Assembly (NCBI GenBank): GCA_963841415.1
Contig: CAWJCN010000001.1
Span: 1,054,001 to 1,118,000 of the forward strand
Direction of reading: 5' to 3'
DNA: 64,000 bases
Source: DASUAS01 sp963841415
Lineage (GTDB): Bacteria > Actinomycetota > Acidimicrobiia > IMCC26256 > DASPTH01
Both the position numbers and the translations under genes were made by a program. Position 1 is the stretch's first letter. Every line of letters starts with the position of its first letter. The notes beneath the pieces are model-generated. The model searched no databases. It had not been told where the DNA came from and saw only the letters and a program-made list of their open reading frames with translations. Of this stretch, positions 17,644 through 25,891 are shown piece by piece.

Positions 17644-18305
17644 GCTTCCCCCTCGGTTCGTGTACCGCCGATCCCGTCGAGGCAGAAGCGCACGAGGTGG
17701 TCGGTCTCGGCGGCTGTGGGTCGGGTGCCGTGGATCAAGTGGTCGCGCAGCGTCGCGAAGACGGCGCGGTAGACGACGACGGCATCGTCGCGTGCGCTGG
17801 CAGTGCCATGGAGGGCCACGATCGCGCCGGCCAGGAGGTCGACCAGGAGATCGACGGATGCCTGTTGCTCCCGGGGGAACGCCTCCGCCAGACGGTCCTG
17901 ATCGGTGACGAAGGGCTTCGTGCGTCCCGCGGCGCGGGTGTCGGATGCCTGCGCGAGCACACCCTCGATCCAGGCGCGCACCCGCGCCCCCGGCGTGGTC
18001 GCCCACTGCATCCGGCGCTCGAGCGAGCCGACCAGGCGGCGACGGCCGTCGTCGAGGAGGAGCAGGAACAGCTCGTCCTTCGACTGGAAGTAGCGGTAGA
18101 ACGCCTGGGTCGAGAGGTTGGCGGCGGCCAGGATCTCCCGCAGCGACGGGTCGACGTTCCCCGTCCGCTCGATGAGGTCGTACGTGGTCTCGAGGACCCG
18201 TTGGATCTCCTCCGCGTACTGGCTGCGCCGGTCGCCCAGCGCGCGGTCCACCGCTCGGTTCGCCAGGGTGCCCGTGAGGTCGCCTTCTCCCCGCACCGAA
18301 GTCAA
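17640..18305 (-). CDS. TetR/AcrR-family transcriptional regulator
   Basis: The 221-residue protein has a TetR DNA-binding region at about residues 32-78, with LREILAAANLSTQAFYRYFQ as the recognition helix, then a divergent ligand domain. It heads a leftward operon (cupin, aldo/keto reductase, acyl-CoA dehydrogenase, nitroreductase, amidohydrolase). It is divergent from the 2-oxoacid:ferredoxin oxidoreductase operon. A TTG start is used here; a GTG nine bases inside is an alternative. Paired AGANCAGTNNTCT sites in the shared gap suggest that it controls both directions. Confidence 0.85.
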   Translation of the reverse strand: MTSVRGEGDLTGTLANRAVDRALGDRRSQYAEEIQRVLETTYDLIERTGNVDPSLREILAAANLSTQAFYRYFQSKDELFLLLLDDGRRRLVGSLERRMQWATTPGARVRAWIEGVLAQASDTRAAGRTKPFVTDQDRLAEAFPREQQASVDLLVDLLAGAIVALHGTASARDDAVVVYRAVFATLRDHLIHGTRPTAAETDHLVRFCLDGIGGTRTEGEA

Positions 18306-18325
18306 AGCATCGCTCCCGTGTGGCC

Positions 18326-18360
18326 AGAGCAGTGATCTGCTACGGTCAGAACAGTACTCT
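18326..18360. promoter_or_regulatory. Candidate paired TetR operators
   Basis: Two 13-base boxes, AGAGCAGTGATCT (18326-18338) and AGAACAGTACTCT (18348-18360), agree at 10 of 13 positions and share AGA...TCT ends. Their 22-base centre spacing is about two helical turns. The first box overlaps AGCAG-TGAT-CTGCT. They lie in the 88-base divergent gap beside a TetR gene. Confidence 0.5.
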
Positions 18361-18393
18361 CTCGGCGATCACGGACGTGGGAGGCGACTCGAC

Positions 18394-18969
18394 GTGGAAC
18401 GTGAGCTCCTGCTCACCGGCATCGGCGGGCAGGGCATCCAGCTGGCGGCGCAGGTGCTGGCCCGGGCGGCGATCGCCGAGGGCCGCCAGGTCCAGATGTT
18501 CGGCAGCTACGGCGGCATGATGCGCGGGGGCAACACCGAGGCCACGGTGGTGATCGCCGACGGCGCCATCGAGGCGCCCCCCACCGTCGCCGACACCTGG
18601 TCGGCCATCTTCATGCACCACGACTTCTCCGAGCCCACCCGGGCCAAGCTCCGGCCCGGCAGCCTCGTACTCGTCAACACGACGGTGTTCGAGGGCAGCT
18701 TCGACGCCGACGAGTACCGCGTCGTCGAACTCGCGGCAACCGACCTCGCGGTCGACCTGGGCAACATCATGACCGCGTCGATGGTGATGCTCGGCGCCTA
18801 CGTCGCCGCCACCGGCATCGTGGCGCTCGACACGGCCGACGCGGCGATCGCAGAATCGTTGCCGGCGTACCGATCGCAGCACGTGGCACTGAACGTCGGG
18901 GCCGTGCACGCGGGCTTCGACGCTGCGCCGCGCTCCGTCTCCCCCGCCTGGGAAGAGGTGGCTGCGTGA
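18394..18969 (+). CDS. 2-oxoacid:ferredoxin oxidoreductase, gamma subunit
   Basis: The 191-residue protein begins LLLTGIGGQGIQLAAQVLA, the dinucleotide-like motif of the gamma domain, followed by SYGGMMRGGNTEA. This subunit helps bind CoA in POR/VOR/KOR complexes that turn a 2-oxoacid, CoA and oxidised ferredoxin into acyl-CoA, CO2 and reduced ferredoxin. The GTG start at 18394 has GGGAGG about 10 bases upstream. It is first of four subunit genes with 4- to 12-base junctions, in the order gamma-delta-alpha-beta. Confidence 0.85.
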   Translation: MERELLLTGIGGQGIQLAAQVLARAAIAEGRQVQMFGSYGGMMRGGNTEATVVIADGAIEAPPTVADTWSAIFMHHDFSEPTRAKLRPGSLVLVNTTVFEGSFDADEYRVVELAATDLAVDLGNIMTASMVMLGAYVAATGIVALDTADAAIAESLPAYRSQHVALNVGAVHAGFDAAPRSVSPAWEEVAA

Positions 18970-19235
18970 GCGCGAGCGAGAACACCGTGTTGGCGCGCGG
19001 CACCGTCGTCATCGACGTCGAGATGTGCAAGGGGTGCGACCTCTGCATCGACGCCTGCCCGCCGCGGGTCTTGGAGATGACCGTGCACGAGGTCAACGCG
19101 CGCGGCTACCGCTACCCGCGGCTGCTGGCCGGTTGCACGGGTTGTCAGGCGTGCGCGTGGATCTGCCCCGACTTCTGCTTCCAGGTCTACAAGTACGACA
19201 CGCCGATCGAGCTGTTGATCGGGGAAGACGCGTGA
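18966..19235 (+). CDS. 2-oxoacid:ferredoxin oxidoreductase, delta (2x[4Fe-4S]) subunit
   Basis: The 89-residue ferredoxin-like protein has two clusters: C21, C24, C27, C31 and C57, C60, C63, C67, each with the CxxCxxCxxxCP form. It would carry electrons from the TPP subunit to an external ferredoxin. The GTG start overlaps the gamma stop by 4 bases and its own stop overlaps the alpha GTG by 4 bases, so stoichiometric production is expected. Confidence 0.87.
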   Translation: MSASENTVLARGTVVIDVEMCKGCDLCIDACPPRVLEMTVHEVNARGYRYPRLLAGCTGCQACAWICPDFCFQVYKYDTPIELLIGEDA

Positions 19236-20311
19236 CCGTCGCCGCCAGTCCGCACCTGTGCGAGGGGTCGGAGGCGATCGCTGACGCGATGGTGGCGGCC
19301 GGGTGCCGGTTCTTCAGCGGCTACCCGATGACCCCCTTCACCGAGGTGCTCGAGCACATGGCCGCCAAGCTGCCGGGCGTGGGCGGCACGTGCATGAACG
19401 CGGAGAGCGAGCTCGAAGCGGTGGGGATGGCCTGGGGCGCGGCGGCCACCGGCACGCCCAGTGCGACCGGCTCCACCGGGCAGGGCTTGTCGCTCATGCA
19501 GGAGTCGCTGGCCGAGCTCTGCTACGCCCGCATCCCGCTCGTCGTGCTCAACATGGCGCGGGCACAGGGCGACTACCGGCAGGCCACGCGCGGTCCCGGT
19601 CACGGGGATGCCCGCATGCCGGTGCTCGCGCCGATCGACGTCCCCGAGGCCGCCGAGCTGACGCAACTCGCCTTCCACCTCGCCGCGACGTGGAGGAGCC
19701 CGATCCTGGTGTTCGGCGACTACTACCTCGCGCACACCGCGTCGTCGGTGGCGGTCACGCCCCACGTGTTCGGCACGGCGCCGGTCGACGACTGGTCGCT
19801 CGACGGGTCGACGAGCGGCAGCGGACACGCACGCCTCCTGTCGCCCCTCGGCACGACGAAGCGGAACGACCGCGGCGGCTACGACCTCGCGCAGCACTAC
19901 ACCGACTGCGCCGAGCACACGGATGCCATGCTGGCCGGCATCGAGCCGATGGTGGAAACCGCGCACACCGACGATGCCGACGTGGTCGTCGTCGCGTTCG
20001 GCACGCCGGCCAAGTACGTACGGGCCGTGGTGAACCGCCTGCGCGCCGAGGGCAAGCGAGTTGGGTTCGTCCGCCCGATCACGCTGCTGCCGTTCCCGTC
20101 GGCGGCCTTGGCGGAGGCGGTCGAGGGTGCGCGCACCGTCGCGGTGTACGAGAACAACACCGGGCAGATGGTCGACGACGTCCGGCTCGCGGTCGAGGGT
20201 CGGGTGCCGGTCGAGTTCATCGGCCGACTCAGCCTCGACGGGTCGGGCTTCGGCATCGCCCCCGACCTCGACAGCGGATACCTACGAGATCGAATCCAGG
20301 GGCTCGTGTGA
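19232..20311 (+). CDS. 2-oxoacid:ferredoxin oxidoreductase, alpha subunit
   Basis: The 359-residue subunit has GSEAIADAMVAAGCRFFSGYPMTP near the start, ESELEAVGMAWGAAATG, and STGQGLSLMQES in the pyrimidine-binding region. It ends with VYENNTGQMVDDV, as in VorB/KorA proteins. With the beta subunit it forms the thiamine-diphosphate site. The gamma domain is a separate gene here, unlike the fused two-subunit KorAB common in actinobacteria. The exact 2-oxoacid (branched, aromatic or 2-oxoglutarate) cannot be told. Confidence 0.85.
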   Translation: MTVAASPHLCEGSEAIADAMVAAGCRFFSGYPMTPFTEVLEHMAAKLPGVGGTCMNAESELEAVGMAWGAAATGTPSATGSTGQGLSLMQESLAELCYARIPLVVLNMARAQGDYRQATRGPGHGDARMPVLAPIDVPEAAELTQLAFHLAATWRSPILVFGDYYLAHTASSVAVTPHVFGTAPVDDWSLDGSTSGSGHARLLSPLGTTKRNDRGGYDLAQHYTDCAEHTDAMLAGIEPMVETAHTDDADVVVVAFGTPAKYVRAVVNRLRAEGKRVGFVRPITLLPFPSAALAEAVEGARTVAVYENNTGQMVDDVRLAVEGRVPVEFIGRLSLDGSGFGIAPDLDSGYLRDRIQGLV

Positions 20312-20323
20312 TGGGGGTGCTGA

Positions 20324-21115
20324 GTGACCACTGACCGGTACGTCCCCACCGAGACTCCACCCGATGTGCCAGCACGTCTGGTCGACGACTTCACGCCGAC
20401 GCTGCTCGACGTCGGCGAGCACAGCCTCTGCCCCGGTTGCGGCGAGCCGATCGCGATGCGAGCGATCCTCGAGGCGATCGAGGCCCTCGACGCGGTGCGG
20501 CGCGCCATCGGCGTGTTCGGCATCGGCTGCTACACCGCGTTCTCGAACAACCTCGACGTCGAAGTGCTCCAGGCGCTGCACGGCCGCGCGCCGTCACTCG
20601 CCACCGGCGTGAAGCGGGCCAAGTCCAATGCGCTGGTGCTCACCGTGCAGGGCGATGGCGACATGGTCAACGAAGGGCTGCAGGAGGTGCTGCACACCGC
20701 GGCACGCGGTGAGCGGGTCACGTGCTTCATGCTCGACAACGGCGTGTTCGGCGAGACCGGCGGCCACATGACCGCCACCACCGCGCTCGGGCAGCGCACC
20801 AAGAACACGCTCGACGGGCGCGACGCCGAACAACACGGGTTCCCGATCCGGGTGAGCACGCTGATCGCCGAGCTCGAAGGCGCCGCGTACGTCGCCCGGG
20901 GCGCGGTGAACAACGCAGGCAACGTGGCCCGTACGAAGAAGATGGTGCGCCGCGCGCTCGAGGTCCAGGAACAGGGCCTCGGCTTCTCGTTCGTCGAGAT
21001 CCTCACCATGTGCCCGACCGGATGGTTCGTCGACACGCCCGAGGCACCCGACTACCTCACGAGCACGCTCGCCCCGGTGCACGCACCCGGCGTCCTGAAA
21101 GACGTCGGCGCATGA
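20324..21115 (+). CDS. 2-oxoacid:ferredoxin oxidoreductase, beta (TPP) subunit
   Basis: The 263-residue protein has the CPGCGEPIAMRAI cluster/cofactor motif, GIGCYTAF, and the thiamine-binding run VQGDGDMVNEGLQEVLHTA. FGETGGHMTATT follows, as is typical of KOR/VOR beta chains. GTG is the start. Its stop overlaps the ATG of a D-2-hydroxyacid dehydrogenase, linking the complex to hydroxyacid/oxoacid exchange. Confidence 0.87.
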   Translation: MTTDRYVPTETPPDVPARLVDDFTPTLLDVGEHSLCPGCGEPIAMRAILEAIEALDAVRRAIGVFGIGCYTAFSNNLDVEVLQALHGRAPSLATGVKRAKSNALVLTVQGDGDMVNEGLQEVLHTAARGERVTCFMLDNGVFGETGGHMTATTALGQRTKNTLDGRDAEQHGFPIRVSTLIAELEGAAYVARGAVNNAGNVARTKKMVRRALEVQEQGLGFSFVEILTMCPTGWFVDTPEAPDYLTSTLAPVHAPGVLKDVGA

Positions 21116-22110
21116 CGACGGTGGTGGTGGCGTTCCCGTGGAACGCCGACGAGGCGATGCTCGCCCCGTTGCGGGATCGGTTCCCCGATGTGGAGATCGT
21201 CGCCCAGCCCTACCTCGGTCGCTTCGCGCACCACGTGCCCGACGGCGAGGACGAGCTCACCGACGGCGCGCGCGACGTCTGGGCGCGCGCCGACGCCACC
21301 CTCGCCCTCGACCTCCCCGCACCGATCACCGACCTGGCGCCGAAGCTGCAGTGGATCCAGGCCATCGGGGCCGGCATCGACCACCTGGCCGAGGCCGACG
21401 TCCCGGATCACGTCACCATCACCAACGCCGCCGGTGTCGCCGCGGCCCCGATTGCCGAGTTCGCCATCAGCCGCCTGCTCTCCGTGTGGAAGCGTCTCCC
21501 CGAGATCGACGCGGCCCAGGCAGACCATGAGTGGCAGGCCAAGTTCGGTCGCACCGTCGAGGGCCTCACGTTGGGCGTGGTCGGTCTCGGCGCCATCGGC
21601 ACCGCGGTCGCGCAACGCGCACGGGGCTTCGGCATGCGGGTCATCGGCACCCGCCGGAGCTACACCGCCGGGCAGGAGCACGAGGCCGTGCACGAGCTGC
21701 GGGGCACGGCGGATCTGTACGACGTCCTCGCCCGCTGCGACGCGGTCGTGGTGAGCGCGCCCGGGACGGCTGAAACCGAGAACATGTTCGATGCCGCCGC
21801 GTTCGCCGCCATGAAGGAAGGCGCGTTGTTCTGCAACGTCGGCCGCGGCTCGTTGGTGGACGAGCCCGCGCTGATCGCCGCGCTCGAGTCGGGTCACCTC
21901 GGCGCCGCCATCCTCGACGTCACTCGGGAGGAACCCCTGCCGGCCGACGATCCCCTGTGGTCGGCACCCAACATCTACATCTCGTCGCACTGCTCGGCCG
22001 CGCAGGACCGCTACACGGACACCCTGCTCGCGCTCTTCGCCGACAATCTGGAGCGCTACACGAGCAACGAACCGCTGCGCAACATCGTCGACCGCGTCGC
22101 CGGCTACTGA
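21112..22110 (+). CDS. D-isomer-specific 2-hydroxyacid dehydrogenase
   Basis: This 332-residue enzyme has the NAD motif VGLGAIGTAVAQRARGFG, the substrate arginine in NVGRGSLVDE, the glutamate in TREEPL, and the histidine in SSHCSA. It would reduce a 2-oxoacid to a D-2-hydroxyacid or the reverse. It is translationally coupled to the oxidoreductase beta subunit, so the likely substrate is the same 2-oxoacid. A GhrA-like glyoxylate/hydroxypyruvate reductase is an alternative. Confidence 0.85.
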   Translation: MTTVVVAFPWNADEAMLAPLRDRFPDVEIVAQPYLGRFAHHVPDGEDELTDGARDVWARADATLALDLPAPITDLAPKLQWIQAIGAGIDHLAEADVPDHVTITNAAGVAAAPIAEFAISRLLSVWKRLPEIDAAQADHEWQAKFGRTVEGLTLGVVGLGAIGTAVAQRARGFGMRVIGTRRSYTAGQEHEAVHELRGTADLYDVLARCDAVVVSAPGTAETENMFDAAAFAAMKEGALFCNVGRGSLVDEPALIAALESGHLGAAILDVTREEPLPADDPLWSAPNIYISSHCSAAQDRYTDTLLALFADNLERYTSNEPLRNIVDRVAGY

Positions 22111-22133
22111 CACACCGCGGCGCCTTCGACACG

Positions 22134-22994
22134 ATGCCCTTCGACGTGTTCGACGTGCACCATCACGTCGGCCGCGCGTTCGACGCGCTCGGCGGCGAGC
22201 TCGACCCCGGCGACGACGGTCGGGAAGAGCTCGCGAGCATCGAGCTCGCCGACCGGTTGCGCATCATGGACGAGGGCGGCGTCCGCCAGGCGATGGTGAT
22301 CCCGGGCCACGGCTACCTCCGTCCGCGCGGCTTGGCCGACACGCGGGTCGTCAACGACGAGATCGCCGCGTACCGCGACCGCACCCCCGACCGCTTCCCG
22401 GTCGCGTGCGGCATCGTCGAACCGCGCGACGGGCCAGCAGCATTCGGCGAGATCGACCGCGTCGACGACGAGCTCGGGCTGGTGGCGCTCAGCTTCCACA
22501 CCCGCTTCCAGGGCGTGTCGCTCGACAGCCGATGGATCGTCCGCTACCTGGAGCGCATGGGCGAGCGCGGTCTGGTTCCGGTGATCCACGCCATGGACGA
22601 CACGCCGGAGGAGGCGCTCTGGAAGCTGGCGGGGATCGCGCGCGAGCTGCCCGACCTCACCCTCCTCGCTCTCGACGCGTTCGGCGGCTTCGAGGCGACG
22701 CGGCAGTGCTTCTTCGTCGCCGACGTGGCGCCGAACATCGTGTTCGACACCAGCCTCAGCTACAACTTCGACTTCATCGAGGACTTCGCCGTCCGCTTCG
22801 GCGCGGAACGCGTCGTGTTCGGCACCGACCTCTACTCGCATCCCGTCGGTCGGCGCATCAGCCACCTGCTGGCGCAGATCGAAGCGTCGGCACTGAGCGA
22901 CGCGGAGAAGGCGGCCATCCTCGGCGGCACCGCGCGCCGACTCCTGCGCGTGCCGACCGACGTCAGCGACGACGGAGCTGCGCCGCGCCCGTGA
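22134..22994 (+). CDS. Amidohydrolase family protein (PF04909-like)
   Basis: The 286-residue protein starts FDVHHHVG, with the H-x-H metal motif, and has a C-terminal FGTDLYSHPVG aspartate site. This is the amidohydrolase_2 pattern of decarboxylases and lactonases such as ACMSD and LigI. The ATG at 22134 is 23 bases after the hydroxyacid dehydrogenase. It closes the rightward oxidoreductase operon. The 3' end overlaps the convergent DapB-like gene by 32 bases. Confidence 0.82.
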   Translation: MPFDVFDVHHHVGRAFDALGGELDPGDDGREELASIELADRLRIMDEGGVRQAMVIPGHGYLRPRGLADTRVVNDEIAAYRDRTPDRFPVACGIVEPRDGPAAFGEIDRVDDELGLVALSFHTRFQGVSLDSRWIVRYLERMGERGLVPVIHAMDDTPEEALWKLAGIARELPDLTLLALDAFGGFEATRQCFFVADVAPNIVFDTSLSYNFDFIEDFAVRFGAERVVFGTDLYSHPVGRRISHLLAQIEASALSDAEKAAILGGTARRLLRVPTDVSDDGAAPRP

Positions 22995-24039
22995 TCGGCG
23001 GCAGGTCGAGCGCGCTCAAGGGTCCGGCCGGCGCGCTGCACACCGCGGGGATGGCGTTCACGATCCGGTTGGCCGCGGTGGCGTTCCCGCCGCCGGCCGC
23101 GCCCGGCTCACCCGGTTCGGTGCCGTGGATGGTCACGTCGAGGTTGGGATGGCCGGTGATGCGCACCCGATGGATCCCCCCGGGCTCGGTCGACGTCGGC
23201 CAGTCGGGCGCACAGGCGTCGTCGATGCGGGTGACGTGCTCGACGACGAGCAACGGCCGACCGTCGACGATCCCCTGCACCTCGAACCGGAACGCACCCT
23301 GGGTGCTGGCCTCGAACGTGCCCATGCCGGGTACGTCGACCGTGCGTTCGAGCGGGCGCCGTTCGACGTGGGTGCGCACCGATTCCAGCTCCACGCCGAG
23401 CGCGTCGGCGAGGATGCGCACCATCGGTGCCCACACCATCTCGAGCGCGACGTCGAGCAGCATCATCGGCACGGTGTCCATGGGGCCGCCGAAGCCGATG
23501 ACATCGCGTACGACGTCGGGCGCGTCGTAGAGCGCGTAATTGAAGATCTCCTGCACGCGGATCTCGTCGATGCCCGCGCTGACGCCGCTCACCAGCACGG
23601 GGAGGATGTCGAGCGCCCACCCCGGATCGATGCCCGACACGAACACCGACGTGTCGCCCAGCGCGCACGCGCGCTCCACCGCGTCGATCACCGGCGCGGG
23701 CGCGCTCGCCGGATGCAACAGCGGGTAGAACGAGGTCGAGACGACGTTGGCGCCCGATTCGAGGCACGCCAGCAGGTCGGCGAACGCGTCGTCGGGCCGA
23801 GTGTCGGCGGTTGCGGTGTAGACCACCGCGTCGACCCCTCCGGAGAGGGCCACGCCGACGTCGTCGGTGGCGCTCACTCCCAGCGGTTCGAGGTACGCGA
23901 GCTCACCGGCGTCGCGACCGACCTTGTCGGGATTCGAGACCACCACGTCCACGAGCTCGAGGTCGGCGTGCGCCGCCACCGCCCGGATCGCCGGCCGTCC
24001 GGCGTTGCCGGTCCCCCACACCACCACCCTGTACACCAT
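22963..24039 (-). CDS. DapB-fold NAD(P)H-dependent dehydrogenase (amine/2,4-diaminopentanoate type)
   Basis: The protein begins VYRVVVWGTGNAGRPAIRAV, a Rossmann GxGxxG, and has the GIDPGWALDILP and PMMLLD features of dihydrodipicolinate-reductase-like proteins widespread in mycobacteria. Those resemble 2,4-diaminopentanoate dehydrogenase, but the actinobacterial members are unassigned. The ATG at 24039 (358 residues) has GAGGGGG just upstream; an in-frame start at 24063 adds 8 residues. Confidence 0.75.
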   Translation of the reverse strand: MVYRVVVWGTGNAGRPAIRAVAAHADLELVDVVVSNPDKVGRDAGELAYLEPLGVSATDDVGVALSGGVDAVVYTATADTRPDDAFADLLACLESGANVVSTSFYPLLHPASAPAPVIDAVERACALGDTSVFVSGIDPGWALDILPVLVSGVSAGIDEIRVQEIFNYALYDAPDVVRDVIGFGGPMDTVPMMLLDVALEMVWAPMVRILADALGVELESVRTHVERRPLERTVDVPGMGTFEASTQGAFRFEVQGIVDGRPLLVVEHVTRIDDACAPDWPTSTEPGGIHRVRITGHPNLDVTIHGTEPGEPGAAGGGNATAANRIVNAIPAVCSAPAGPLSALDLPPITGAAQLRRR

Positions 24040-24093
24040 GCCATCCCCCTCAAAAGACGGCATGCTACGGGGACCGCGCTTTGCGTGGAGGCG

Positions 24094-24336
24094 TCAGTCG
24101 GGGATCGTCTCCCACCACTGACACCACCAGTCGGCACCGACGAGGATGCGCAACTTCGGGTGCCAGCAGTACGAGATCTCGGCGGTGTTCTCGAGGTAGT
24201 AGAGGCAGTTCTCGCACTGCTCTTCGCCCGATGGGTGACCGCGCAGCACCGCGTTGTCGGAGAGGTGCCGCAGCTCGATCGACAGCTTCTCGTCGATCTC
24301 CTTCGGTTCGGGGTCGGGGATCACGTACTCGGCCAT
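24094..24336 (-). CDS. Small HiPIP-like Cys4 protein
   Basis: The 80-residue protein has C-x2-C (QCENC), a third Cys after 12 residues (SYCWH), and a fourth after 14 more (WWCQWW). This spacing and the aromatic-rich surroundings resemble high-potential iron-sulfur proteins and the HiPIP-like small subunits of some glycyl-radical enzymes. No signal peptide is visible, so a cytosolic electron or metal carrier is possible. A zinc ribbon is the alternative. It stands between a dehydrogenase and a small membrane protein. Confidence 0.55.
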   Translation of the reverse strand: MAEYVIPDPEPKEIDEKLSIELRHLSDNAVLRGHPSGEEQCENCLYYLENTAEISYCWHPKLRILVGADWWCQWWETIPD

Positions 24337-24457
24337 CAGGATTGGTCGATTCCGCGACGGCGTCCCGGCCTCCGGCCACGCCTCTGCTCCATCTCCATCG
24401 GACGACGTTACCCGCCGACCCCCCGCGACCAACCCCTCGGCGCGTACCCTCCTCGGC

Positions 24458-24757
24458 GTGCGCATCCCGACCGCTCCCGTCGTCGCCGGCTCGCTGATCG
24501 GGGGCTACTACGTCGCCCGCACGACGCGCATCCGTCCCCTCGGCGGTGCCGTGCTCGCGGCGGGCGGATTCGTCGCACAGCGGCAGTGGGCGAAGCACGG
24601 CGGGCCCCTCAACGCCGCGATCTTGAGCGCGGTGTACTACGGCGCGTTCGGCGTGTCGCACCCGCTGGCGAAGAAGATCGGGCCCTTGCCCGCGGTGCTC
24701 ACGGTTGCTGGTGTGAGCGCGGCGGCGGCCTGGGCCCTCAGCGACCGCCGTCCCTGA
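24458..24757 (+). CDS. Small hypothetical membrane protein
   Basis: The 99-residue protein is predominantly hydrophobic and has about three helices, including VVAGSLIGGYYVA and AVLTVAGVSAAAAWAL, ending in a short basic tail. No family is recognised. The GTG start is chosen because the product begins directly with a hydrophobic helix. It is convergent with the LigD-like polymerase, one base apart. Confidence 0.5.
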   Translation: MRIPTAPVVAGSLIGGYYVARTTRIRPLGGAVLAAGGFVAQRQWAKHGGPLNAAILSAVYYGAFGVSHPLAKKIGPLPAVLTVAGVSAAAAWALSDRRP

Positions 24758-24758
24758 A

Positions 24759-25826
24759 TCAGACGCCTCGCTTGGGCCCGCGCGGCCGCGTCGTGCGCTT
24801 CTTGGGCGGCGGCGGTGTGATCGGGTTGCCGTCGCCGTCCTTGCGCGCCCGGCTCGGCGCGACCCGCGGGGGCTCACCCGGCATCTTCGGGTAGACCGGC
24901 GGCCAGGGCGCGTCCTCGAGCCCGGACTCGATGTCGCGGTCGTACATCTCGAGCAGCGGCGTCAGCACCTGGGGCGTGTCGGCGACGTCATGCCAAGGAT
25001 CGCCGCGCGACTCCACACGTTCGGGCACGGTGAGGGCGGTGCATTCCTCGGGATCGATCGAGGCGAGCTCGTCCCAGTCGAACGGTGTCGACACCTGCGC
25101 TCCCGCACGTGCTCGGATCGACCACGCGCCGAACACCGTCTTGTGCGGAGCGTTCTGGTTGAAGTCGACGAAGACGCGCTCGCCGCGCTCCTCCTTCCAC
25201 CACGCGTCGGTGATGACGTCGGGGCGCCGCCGCGCCAGCTCGCGGGCGACCGCCACCGCGGCGCGGCGGACCTCGATCGGCGACCACCTCGGTTCGAGGC
25301 GCGTGTACACGTGGATGCCACGGTTGCCGGTGGTCTTCGGCCAACCCCGAATGTCCAACTCGTCGAGGAGCAGCTTCAGCTCGCGCGCGGCCTCCCGGAC
25401 CTCGTCGAAGCCGACGCCGGGCTGTGGATCGAGATCGATGCGGAGCTCGTCGGCGTGGTCGTCGTCGCGCGCGAGGTTGGGCCACACGTGGAAGCCGAGG
25501 CATCCCAGGTTCACCGCCCACACCACGTGCGCGAGGTCGGCGGCGACCAATGCTTCCGACGTGGTGCCGTTCGGCGTGCTCACGACCGACGTCTCGAGCC
25601 AGTCGGGCCGCTCCTTCGGGACCCGCTTCTGGAAGAAATTCGAACCGTCGACGCCGTTCGGGAATCGCTGCATGAGCACCGGTCGCCCGCGGATCGCGGT
25701 CATCAACGGCAGTTCGACACGCCGGTAGAAGTCGACGACGTCGAGCTTGGTGAGCCCGGGCTCGGGGAACATGACCTTGTCGGGGCTGGACAGGTTCACC
25801 ACGCGTCCGGCGACGTCGACGTCCAC
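24759..25826 (-). CDS. LigD-type primase-polymerase domain protein, stand-alone
   Basis: The 355-residue protein aligns with the polymerase domain of NHEJ ligase D. It has NLSSPDKVMFPE at the start, QKRVPKERPDW, FHVWPN, the metal aspartates in LRIDLDPQPG near 150, TTGNRGIHVY, and VFVDFNQN. The ligase and phosphoesterase domains are missing and no Ku gene is in the window. It would add ribonucleotides at DNA ends in break repair, as the separate Prim-Pol enzymes of mycobacteria do. A basic Lys/Arg/Pro tail ends the protein. The GTG start is assumed. Confidence 0.85.
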   Translation of the reverse strand: MDVDVAGRVVNLSSPDKVMFPEPGLTKLDVVDFYRRVELPLMTAIRGRPVLMQRFPNGVDGSNFFQKRVPKERPDWLETSVVSTPNGTTSEALVAADLAHVVWAVNLGCLGFHVWPNLARDDDHADELRIDLDPQPGVGFDEVREAARELKLLLDELDIRGWPKTTGNRGIHVYTRLEPRWSPIEVRRAAVAVARELARRRPDVITDAWWKEERGERVFVDFNQNAPHKTVFGAWSIRARAGAQVSTPFDWDELASIDPEECTALTVPERVESRGDPWHDVADTPQVLTPLLEMYDRDIESGLEDAPWPPVYPKMPGEPPRVAPSRARKDGDGNPITPPPPKKRTTRPRGPKRGV

Positions 25827-25891
25827 GAGGTCACGGTATCCCGCTTGGGGGACGGCGCTACGCTCCCCGCACCAGACCAGGGGGAACCAGC

